The notes beneath the pieces are model-generated. The model was not told where the DNA came from, did no database searches, and saw nothing but the letters and a program-made list of their open reading frames with translations. From Rhizorhabdus wittichii RW1 (lineage in GTDB: Bacteria > Pseudomonadota > Alphaproteobacteria > Sphingomonadales > Sphingomonadaceae), in NCBI GenBank assembly GCA_000016765.1, contig CP000699.1:1612001-1676000 (forward strand): a DNA stretch of 64,000 nt, read 5' to 3'. Positions within the stretch are counted from its first letter, which is position 1; each line of letters begins with the position of its first letter. Positions 25,265 to 32,870 of this stretch are shown here, in pieces. Both the position numbers and the translations under genes were made by a program.

Positions 25265-27598
25265 ATGTTGAGAAAATCCGCTTTCGCGCTGGCGCTTGCC
25301 ACCTGCTTCACGTTTTCCGCACAAGCGAAGGCGGCGGATGTGCCGCCCGCGGAGGCGGACAGCGGCGACCTTGAAGGCATCATCGTCATCGGCCGCGGCG
25401 AGACCCGCTCGGTCTCGACCCTCGTACCGTCGAACCTCGACGTGCTGCCGCCCGGTACCAGCGTGCAGAAGGCGTTGAACTTCCTGCCGGGCGTCAGCGC
25501 GCAGTCGATCGACGCGCTGGGCGTCAACGAACAGTCGCTGTCCCTCCAGGTGCGCGGCTTCAACACCACGCACCTCGGCTACACGCTCGACGGGATGCCG
25601 CTCGGCGACGGCGCCTACAACAACTATAACGGCCTCACCATCAGCCGCGCGCTGATCTCGGAAAATCTCGGTCGCGCCGATCTCGCGACGGGCATCGCCG
25701 GCCTCGGCATCCCCTCGACCAGCAACCTCGGCGGCGCGTTGACCTATTTCAGCAGCGACCCGGGCAAGGAGCTGGGCCTCAAGGTCAACGGCACCATCGG
25801 CAGCGAGAGCAGCAAGCGCGTCTTCGCGCGCCTCGACACCGGCGAGCATGGCGGCTTCTCGGCCTATCTCTCCGGACAGTACAGCGAACAGGATCTGTTC
25901 GTGAACCAGGGCGCCTACAAGAAGTCCACCGGCAAGCAGTTCAACGCGAAGGCGCAATACGAATTCGAAGGCGGCAAGATCACCGCCTTCGCCGATCTCT
26001 CGCGCACCAACCAGGCCGACGACACCTATCTGTCGAAGGACATGCTCGGCCGCCTCGGCTGGGATTGGGCCGGCTATGCGCCGGACTGGCAGTCCTATCT
26101 CGGCGTCGCCGCTTGTTCCGTGAAGGTCCCGTCGGTCGCCTGCGCCGCCGCGCCGGCACCGCAGAAGAACGCCGACGTCACCTTCACCAACGGCCAGATC
26201 CTGCGCAACGACGACCTGTTCTACCTCGCCGGGGATTTCGACCTCACCGAGTCCATCAAGCTGCACGTTCAGGGCTATCACCACGAGGACAAGGGCGCCG
26301 GCAACAATTTCATCACCGGCCTGTCCAACCAGGGCACGGCGTCCACCGCCGACGATCTTCCGGTCCAGATCCGCGACACGCGCTACACGATCGATCGCAC
26401 GGGCGGGCTCGGAAGCCTGAGCTGGACCGTCGGCTTCAACCAGTTCCAGGCAGGCTTCTGGCTGGAGGAGAACACCAGCAGCGCCGCTCGCTACATCCGA
26501 ACCGACGTCACCGGGCCGTTCAGCCTGGCGAAGTTCCTGAAGGGCCAGCCGTCCACCGCCCAGTGGGTCCAGGAGACCAAGTGGAAGACGCGGCAATTCT
26601 ACCTTCAGGACACGGTCGCGCTGTTCGATGATGCGCTGAGCGTCGAATTCGGTTTCAAGGGCACCTATTCGAAGTCGGATGCCCGGGCGATCGACGGCAT
26701 CGCCGCGACGCCGCCGCCGGCCTCCAGCCAGTTCGCGACCGGCACGCTGGTGGCCAAGGACTATTTCCTGCCGCAGGCCGGCCTGCGCTGGAAGATCGCG
26801 CCCGAGCACGAGGTCTATGCCAGCTATTCCGAGAACATGGCGATGTACCAGGGCGGCTTCAAGCTCGGCCCGCAGTCGGTGTCGCAGGCGGTCTGGGACC
26901 TGCAAGGCAAGACGCTGAAGCCCGAGACCTCGAAGAGCTTCGACGGCGGCTATCGCTATGTGAGCGGCCCGTTGCAGGTTTCGCTGGCCGCCTATTGGGT
27001 GAAGTTCGACAACCGCCTGCTGCAGTACAATCCCTGCCCGACCAACCAGCAGCAGAACCCGGGTTGCGGCAATTCCTTCCACAACGCCGGCAGCGTCACG
27101 AGCAGGGGCGTGGAACTCGGGGTGCTGTGGAACCCGCTGCCGTGGCTGAGCTGGTACAACTCGGCCTCGTACAACAAGTCCACCTATGACGACGACCTCA
27201 ACTTCTGCACGGCCACCTGCGTGCTCAAGGCCACGGCCGGCAAGCAGCAGGTCGACACGCCGAAGAAGATGGCCGCGAGCACGCTGAGCCTCAAATATGC
27301 CGGCTTCTCCGCCTCGGTGCAGGGCAAATATACCGGCCGCCGCTATTACACCTACACAAACGACCAGAGCTTCGGCGGCTATGTCACCGTCGACCTCGGC
27401 CTTGGCTATAGCTTTGGCGACGTCGGCCCGCTGAAGGGCGCGAAGCTGTCGCTGAACGTCACCAACCTGACCAACAAGCGCTACGCGTCGAACTTCGACA
27501 GCAGCGTGTTCGCGCCGGATGACGCGGCGGGCACCATCCTGGTGTTCCACTCGTCGGCGCCGCGGCAGGTCTTCGGAACGATCGGCTTTGATTTCTAA
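25265..27598 (+). CDS. TonB-dependent outer-membrane receptor
   Basis: 777 residues with a signal peptide cut after AQAKA, a plug domain (about 40-170, NEQSLSLQVRGFNTTHLGYTLDGMPLG) and a 22-strand barrel ending in a C-terminal Phe. A TonB-box-like segment (GIIVIGRGE) follows the mature N-terminus. A Cys-containing loop (CPTNQQQNPGC) and a Cys pair (FCTATC) lie in extracellular loops. The next gene, a phytase-like esterase, overlaps its end, so the pair may take up a phosphorylated or esterified compound; the substrate is unknown. Confidence 0.92.
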   Translation: MLRKSAFALALATCFTFSAQAKAADVPPAEADSGDLEGIIVIGRGETRSVSTLVPSNLDVLPPGTSVQKALNFLPGVSAQSIDALGVNEQSLSLQVRGFNTTHLGYTLDGMPLGDGAYNNYNGLTISRALISENLGRADLATGIAGLGIPSTSNLGGALTYFSSDPGKELGLKVNGTIGSESSKRVFARLDTGEHGGFSAYLSGQYSEQDLFVNQGAYKKSTGKQFNAKAQYEFEGGKITAFADLSRTNQADDTYLSKDMLGRLGWDWAGYAPDWQSYLGVAACSVKVPSVACAAAPAPQKNADVTFTNGQILRNDDLFYLAGDFDLTESIKLHVQGYHHEDKGAGNNFITGLSNQGTASTADDLPVQIRDTRYTIDRTGGLGSLSWTVGFNQFQAGFWLEENTSSAARYIRTDVTGPFSLAKFLKGQPSTAQWVQETKWKTRQFYLQDTVALFDDALSVEFGFKGTYSKSDARAIDGIAATPPPASSQFATGTLVAKDYFLPQAGLRWKIAPEHEVYASYSENMAMYQGGFKLGPQSVSQAVWDLQGKTLKPETSKSFDGGYRYVSGPLQVSLAAYWVKFDNRLLQYNPCPTNQQQNPGCGNSFHNAGSVTSRGVELGVLWNPLPWLSWYNSASYNKSTYDDDLNFCTATCVLKATAGKQQVDTPKKMAASTLSLKYAGFSASVQGKYTGRRYYTYTNDQSFGGYVTVDLGLGYSFGDVGPLKGAKLSLNVTNLTNKRYASNFDSSVFAPDDAAGTILVFHSSAPRQVFGTIGFDF

Positions 27599-29060
27599 GC
27601 GCCTGCGCGCCGCGCTGATCCTGGGGTTACTCCTCCCCGCCCTCCCCGCCCTGGCGGGCGGGGAGGAGCCCATCACCCGGCCGCATCTCGATCGGACCAT
27701 CGGCCCGCGCAGCGTCTCGCTGCGCGGGCGGACCTTCGTCGACCACGGGCTGGTCGGCACCGGCCGGCTACCGGCGGGCACCGTCGATTTCCTCGGCGAC
27801 ACGCTCGGTTCCTTCTCCTCGCTGCAAATCCAGCCCGGTAGCTGGAAGCGCGTCGGCGACCATTATGAAGCCATCCTTTGGACGCTGCCGGACCGGGGCC
27901 GCAACGATCCCGCCGCGAAGCTGTTCTTCGACTATCCGGCGCGGCTGGAACGCCTGCGCATCCGCTTCGCGCCGGGCGACGGCCGGCTCGACCTCATTCC
28001 TGACGGCGGCCTTGAGCTGCGCGACTTTCGCGGCAGGCCGTTCACCGGCGCCGATCCGGACACGGGCACGCTGACGGAACGCGGCATGCTGCTGCCCGCC
28101 CCGGCCGGCGGCATCGGCGGCGGCAAGGTGTCGCTCGACGCCGAGTCGTTGCAGTTCAGGCGCGACGGCGGTTTCTACGTCGGCGACGAATATACGGCCA
28201 ACATCTACCATTTCGACCGGCGCGGCCGTTTGCGCGGCGTGATACGACCACCGGCGGCGATCGCTCCCCGCCGCGACGGGCGGCCCGCCTTCGGTTCGCT
28301 GCGAACGCCCGATACCGGCCGGCGCAACAACCAGGGGCCGGAAGGCATGTCGCTGTCGCCCGACGGCCGCACCTTGTTCGTGGCCTTGCAGAGCGCGCTG
28401 ATGCAGGACAGCGCGACCGGCAGCGCGGCCGGCCGCACCGACATACGCGTGCTGGTCTACGATGTGAGCCGTACGCCGACGCCGGCGCGGCCCGTCGCGC
28501 ATCATGTGATGCAGCTTCCGGCCTATAGCGCGGCCGGCAACGGCGGAGCACCCGATCGCACCGCCGCGCAGAGCGAGATCCGCGCGCTCGACGACCACAG
28601 CTTCCTGATGCTCGCCCGCGATGGCGCGGGTCGTGGCGCGGCCGGTGGGGCGCCCATCGTCTACAAGAGCGTCCTGCTGGTCGACGTCGCCGGCGCGACC
28701 AACCTCGCCGGCACGGACTATGAGACCGGCACCGCGTCCCTGCTGCTGGACAAGGCGGGCACGGCGTTGCGGCCGGATATCGTCCCGGCCGACTGGGCCG
28801 AACTGGTGAACATGCTCAATCCCGTACAGCTCGCGCGCTTCGGACTCGACGTCGAAGCGCTGTCCGAGAAATGGGAAGCGATGGATCTCGTGCCCGTGCT
28901 GGAGCCGGATCATCCGGCCGACTATTTCCTGTTCGTCGGCAACGACAACGACTTCATCGCACGCCGCTGCCGGATGTCCGGCCAGTCCTGCGACGCGGCT
29001 TTCGACAATGACAGCCGGATACTCGTCTATCGGATAAGCCTGCCGACACCGTTGCGGTAG
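27588..29060 (+). CDS. Phytase-like esterase domain protein, secreted
   Basis: About 490 residues of the esterase-like-activity-of-phytase family (beta-propeller). A signal peptide follows a TTG start at 27588 (ISKRLRAALILGLLLPALPALA). Family motifs: LPDRGRND, SLQFRRDGGFYVGDEYTANIYHFD and PEGMSLSPDGRTLFVALQS. The start overlaps the end of the TonB receptor by 11 bases and has no clear ribosome-binding site, so the pair looks translationally coupled. An in-frame ATG at 27519 would lack a signal peptide at the N-terminus. A role in periplasmic ester or phosphoester processing is suggested only by family. Confidence 0.75.
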   Translation: MISKRLRAALILGLLLPALPALAGGEEPITRPHLDRTIGPRSVSLRGRTFVDHGLVGTGRLPAGTVDFLGDTLGSFSSLQIQPGSWKRVGDHYEAILWTLPDRGRNDPAAKLFFDYPARLERLRIRFAPGDGRLDLIPDGGLELRDFRGRPFTGADPDTGTLTERGMLLPAPAGGIGGGKVSLDAESLQFRRDGGFYVGDEYTANIYHFDRRGRLRGVIRPPAAIAPRRDGRPAFGSLRTPDTGRRNNQGPEGMSLSPDGRTLFVALQSALMQDSATGSAAGRTDIRVLVYDVSRTPTPARPVAHHVMQLPAYSAAGNGGAPDRTAAQSEIRALDDHSFLMLARDGAGRGAAGGAPIVYKSVLLVDVAGATNLAGTDYETGTASLLLDKAGTALRPDIVPADWAELVNMLNPVQLARFGLDVEALSEKWEAMDLVPVLEPDHPADYFLFVGNDNDFIARRCRMSGQSCDAAFDNDSRILVYRISLPTPLR

Positions 29061-29168
29061 CCGGCCATGGCCAGGATGGCGGACCGCCCCCCGCGCTTGG
29101 GGGCGATCGATTTCCATGATAGCCTCGCCGGATTGTCTTTGTTCGCCTTTGGGGAAAGGAGAACGGCG

Positions 29169-30938
29169 GTGCCCCATCTTCTCAAAGCCGCCGCGCTCGC
29201 CGGTGTCGGCTTCTCGCTCGCCAGCTTCATGCCTCCGCCGGTCTTCTCGGCCGCATCGCTCGACGCGCTCGATCCCAGCCGGATCGCCGCCTCGCTCTGC
29301 GGCGGAGGGCGGACGGGCGCGCCGCTGGCCCGGGCGCTGCTGATCGCCGCCACGGTGGCCGCGCCGGCCAGCGAAGCGCTGCCGATCCCGCTCTACCCCG
29401 ACCTCGCCGCCTCGCCCTTCCCGGTCTCGACGCGCGATCCGCAGGCGCGGCGCTATTTCAGCCAGGGCCTGTTGCTCAGCTACGGCTTCAACCATGCCGG
29501 CGCGGTCCGCTCCTTCCGCGAGGCACAGCGCCTCGATCCCGACTGCGCGATGTGCTGGTGGGGCGAGGCGATGGCGCTCGGCCCCAACATCAACGCCCCG
29601 ATGGACGACCGCGATCGCGACGCGGCCCTCCGCGCGATGGACCGGGCGATGGCGCTGCGCGGCGGCGCATCGCCGATGGAACAGGCGCTGATCGAGGCGA
29701 TCGCCCGGCGCTATGCGCGCGATCCCCAGGCGGACCGCGCCGCGCTCGACGCCGCCTATGCCGACGCGATGCTCGATGCCGCGCGGCGCTTCCCGGCCGA
29801 CGACGACGTCGCGGTGCTCGCCGCCGAAGCCGCGATGGACACCACCCCATGGAACTACTGGGAGGCCGACAGGAAGACGCCGGTCGGCCGCAGCGGCGAC
29901 GCCGTCCGGCTGATCGAGGCCGTCCTCCGGCGCAACCCGTCGCAGGCCCAGGCGGCCCATCTCTACATCCACCTGCTGGAGGCCAGCGATCCCGAGCGGG
30001 CCGAGGCCGCGGCGGACCGGCTGGCGGCGCCCCTCCTCCCCAGCGCCGCGCATCTCGTCCACATGCCGGGCCATATCTACCAGTTGCGCGGCCGCCACGC
30101 GGATTCGATCCGGGTCAACGTCGCCGCCGCGCGCGCCGACGAGGCATTCATCCGCAGCGCCGGCGATCACGGCATGGTCCGCTACGGCTATTATCCGCAC
30201 AACATTCATTTCATCGTGACCAGCGCGCAGATGGCCGGGGACATGCCGACGGCGATCCGCGAGGCGCGGCGGCTCAGGACCGTGCTCGATCCGGAAACCT
30301 CGGCGCGGATGGCCTGGATACAGGCGATCGACGCCGCCCCCTATTTCGCCATGGCGCAGTTCGCCGAGCCGGCGGCGATCCTCGCTTTGCCCGCCCCCGA
30401 TCCGCGCCTGTCCTATCCGGCGGCGATGCGCCATTATGCGCGCGGCATCGCCTATGCCCAGCGCCGCGACAAGACCGGCTTCGACCGCGAGATCGCGGCG
30501 ATGGCCCGGCTCGGAACGTCGGACGGAATGAAGGCGATGGTCGACCAGGGGGTCCCCGCGCCCGATCTGGTGCGACTGGCCGAACTGGTCGCGCGCGGGC
30601 GCTTCGCCACTGCGAGCGGCGCCTATGACGAGGCGATCGACTTCTATCGCCAGGCCGCCGCGATCGAGGCGACCATTCCCTATCAGGAGCCCGCCTACTG
30701 GTATTATCCGGTGCGGCAGTCGCTGGGCGCGGCACTGTTCCTGGCGGGCCGGCACGATGCCGCGAGCGATGCCTTCCGCGCCGCGCTCGCCCAGACCCCG
30801 AACAATGGCTGGGCGCTCTACGGCCTCGCCCGCAGTGAAGCGGCACAGGGCCGCAAGCTCGAGGCCGCGGCGGCGCGAAAGGCCTGGTCGAAGGCCTGGC
30901 TGGGCGATCCGCGCTGGCTCCGCATGGAGCGGTTGTGA
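29169..30938 (+). CDS. Tetratricopeptide-repeat protein
   Basis: 589 residues from a GTG at 29169 with AAAGGAG eight bases upstream. The N-terminus is hydrophobic (LLKAAALAGVGFSLASFM). Helical repeats of TPR type fill the rest (ARRYFSQGLLLSYGFNHAGAVRSFREAQRLD..., and a last pair near 540-580). The motif DCAMCWWGEAMALGPNIN with a Cys pair recurs in this family. It lies 108 bases after the phytase-like gene on the same strand. Probably an exported or membrane-anchored scaffold; the function is unknown. Confidence 0.75.
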   Translation: MPHLLKAAALAGVGFSLASFMPPPVFSAASLDALDPSRIAASLCGGGRTGAPLARALLIAATVAAPASEALPIPLYPDLAASPFPVSTRDPQARRYFSQGLLLSYGFNHAGAVRSFREAQRLDPDCAMCWWGEAMALGPNINAPMDDRDRDAALRAMDRAMALRGGASPMEQALIEAIARRYARDPQADRAALDAAYADAMLDAARRFPADDDVAVLAAEAAMDTTPWNYWEADRKTPVGRSGDAVRLIEAVLRRNPSQAQAAHLYIHLLEASDPERAEAAADRLAAPLLPSAAHLVHMPGHIYQLRGRHADSIRVNVAAARADEAFIRSAGDHGMVRYGYYPHNIHFIVTSAQMAGDMPTAIREARRLRTVLDPETSARMAWIQAIDAAPYFAMAQFAEPAAILALPAPDPRLSYPAAMRHYARGIAYAQRRDKTGFDREIAAMARLGTSDGMKAMVDQGVPAPDLVRLAELVARGRFATASGAYDEAIDFYRQAAAIEATIPYQEPAYWYYPVRQSLGAALFLAGRHDAASDAFRAALAQTPNNGWALYGLARSEAAQGRKLEAAAARKAWSKAWLGDPRWLRMERL

Positions 30939-30940
30939 CC

Positions 30941-31024
30941 ATCAGGCCCTTTGCCTGATCCGCTCCAGCCTATTGTTTTACCGCGATTTCCGAGACGGCA
31001 GATATTTCCATCTGCCTGGAAATC
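30941..31024. terminator. Two hairpins between convergent genes
   Basis: ATCAGGC-CCTTT-GCCTGAT (30941-30959), followed after some bases by TTGTTTTA, and a second stem GGCAGAT-ATTTCC-ATCTGCC (30997-31016) extended by GATTTCC / GGAAATC outside it. They separate the plus-strand TPR gene from the minus-strand phosphatase gene and may stop transcription from both sides. Confidence 0.5.
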
Positions 31025-31027
31025 GCT

Positions 31028-32635
31028 CTAGCGCCGGACCACCAGGATCGCGATGTCGTCGAACTGCGGCGCGGTGCCGACGAAGGCGCCGACCCGGTCG
31101 GCGAGGCTGGTGGCGATCGAGCGGGCGGTGCGGTCGGCGGGCAGGGCCGCGAGCGTCTCGACGATGCCCTCGACGGTGAACTGCGCCTCGTCGGCGCGGG
31201 TCGCCTCCGACACGCCGTCGGTGAACAGCACCAGCGCGTCGCCCTTGTCGAGCCGCACGACCGCGCCGTCGAACGCGACGTCGTCGAACACGCCGAGCGC
31301 CATGCCCTCGGGCTTGTCGAGCCGGGTCACGCGGCCGTCGGCGCGGAGCAGGTAGGGCGCCTCATGGCCCGCGTCGCTATAGGCGACGGTGCCGTCGCGC
31401 AGGTCGATGATCCCGGCGAAGGCGGTGACGAACAGGTTGGCGGCATTGTCGCGCGCCAGCTCGGCATTGACCCGCGCCATCAGGTCGGCGGTCGACACGG
31501 CCGACAGCGCGTTCGCCTTGAACAGGGTGCTGGTCATCGCCATGAACAAGGCCGCCGGCACGCCCTTGCCCGACACGTCGCCGATCACGAAGAACAGCCG
31601 GTTCTCGTCGATCATCACATAGTTGTAGAGATCGCCGCCGACCTCCTTGGCCGGTTCGAGCAGCGCGTAGATGTCGATGTCGTCGCGCTCGGGGAAGGGC
31701 GGGAAGCGGCGCGGGACCATGCCGATCTGGATGTCGCGCGCGGCCGACAGCTCGCCCTCGACCCGCTCGCGCGCCGCCGTCGCCGCCTGGATCTCGATCA
31801 GGTAGCGTTGCAGGCGGGAGATCATCCCCGACATCGCCTCGGCCAGGCTGCCCACCTCGTCGGCGCGCGAGCCGCTGATCGCCTGCATCGCGCGCATCTC
31901 CTCCTCGTTCGACTGGAAGCTGCGCTCCTCGATGTTGCGGGTGTAGGAGGTCAGCCGTTCGAGCGGCCCGGTGATCCGGGTGATCAGCAGCGACCCGACC
32001 ACCATCGACAGGACGAAGGTCGCGAAGCCGACCAGGATCGAGGTTCGCAGCGCGCCGGCCAGCCGCTGGTCGAGCGAATCGAGCGCGATGTCGGCGCCGA
32101 TGACGTGGATGCGCCCGTCGGGCGATCGCACCGGCATGTAGATCGACCGGAAGCGGCCGAAGCTGTCCTCATATTCGTCGAAGCGGATGCGGCCGTCCTG
32201 GAAGCTGCGGTAGAGCTTGTCGGGGGCGGTGTCGTAGCGGGTGAAGAAGCCGGTCTCGGTGCCCTCGCGGATCTCCCGCTGGGTCGCGCTGGTCGCCACC
32301 GTGTAGATGTGCGGCCCGAACCGCATATAGCTGTAGACATAGACGAGGTTCGAGCGGTTGGAGAAGCGCGACAGCCGCGCCTGGAGCCGGTCGAACTCGG
32401 CGGTCGGGATCGAATCGGGGCCCTGGATGCGGCGGTGATAGCCCTGCGGGATGATCTCGCGCGCCGCATGGACCGCGGTCATCAGCCGGTCGTCTATGCC
32501 GCTGATGATCTCCCGCCGGTCGATCGAATAGAGCATGGTCGAATAGGCGACCGCGGCGACGAGGTTGAGCACGAACAGCAGCAGCAGCAATTGCGGCCGC
32601 AGGCCGAAGCGGCGACGGCGCTCGATCTCGGTCAC
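31028..32635 (-). CDS. Membrane-bound SpoIIE-type PP2C phosphatase with HAMP domain
   Basis: About 535 residues. One N-terminal transmembrane helix, an extracytoplasmic sensor domain (LVYVYSYMRFGPHIYTVATS ... FGRFRSIYMPVRSPDGRIHVIGADI), a second helix, HAMP, a short coiled coil, and a PP2C/SpoIIE domain with the metal ligands intact (EVGGDLYNY, IGDVSGKGVPAAL, LFTDGVSEA, FDDIAILVV). Such RsbU-like phosphatases dephosphorylate STAS proteins, and one is encoded at 38059. The start is placed at a GTG (32635); an in-frame ATG at 32686 is the alternative. Confidence 0.9.
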   Translation of the reverse strand: MTEIERRRRFGLRPQLLLLLFVLNLVAAVAYSTMLYSIDRREIISGIDDRLMTAVHAAREIIPQGYHRRIQGPDSIPTAEFDRLQARLSRFSNRSNLVYVYSYMRFGPHIYTVATSATQREIREGTETGFFTRYDTAPDKLYRSFQDGRIRFDEYEDSFGRFRSIYMPVRSPDGRIHVIGADIALDSLDQRLAGALRTSILVGFATFVLSMVVGSLLITRITGPLERLTSYTRNIEERSFQSNEEEMRAMQAISGSRADEVGSLAEAMSGMISRLQRYLIEIQAATAARERVEGELSAARDIQIGMVPRRFPPFPERDDIDIYALLEPAKEVGGDLYNYVMIDENRLFFVIGDVSGKGVPAALFMAMTSTLFKANALSAVSTADLMARVNAELARDNAANLFVTAFAGIIDLRDGTVAYSDAGHEAPYLLRADGRVTRLDKPEGMALGVFDDVAFDGAVVRLDKGDALVLFTDGVSEATRADEAQFTVEGIVETLAALPADRTARSIATSLADRVGAFVGTAPQFDDIAILVVRR

Positions 32636-32704
32636 GTGATCTTGCCCCTTGCATCCACCTGCAATCCCCCCGAAGCTGTTGCCCACGCTCGACCAGACCT
32701 TGAT

Positions 32705-32818
32705 CGTTTCAGGCTGAATCAGCCTGAAACGTGAAACAAGGTCTCAACATTTTGAAGAGAGCCTGATTCACGCCATCGGCGGAAGCGCAAAGCGCTTCCA
32801 CCTCAGACGATCAGGCTC
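32705..32818. repeat. Cluster of perfect hairpins between divergent genes
   Basis: CGTTTCAGGCT-GAATC-AGCCTGAAACG (32705-32731, 11-bp stem), GGAAGCGC-AAA-GCGCTTCC (32781-32799), and a wider pair AGCCTGAT / ATCAGGCT that brackets the second hairpin. The motif AGCCTGA recurs in all. They fill the 235-base region between the phosphatase and the NTT-HEAT gene, so they may be operators or a local repeat element. Confidence 0.7.
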
Positions 32819-32870
32819 TATCGCACCGGCGGGGCGCCAGCGGTAGTCCCAACGGCATGAAGGGGGAACT

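Noticed and set aside
25178-27802. 874-codon minus-strand open frame opposite the TonB receptor
   Set aside because: Antisense shadow; the plus strand has clear plug and barrel motifs.
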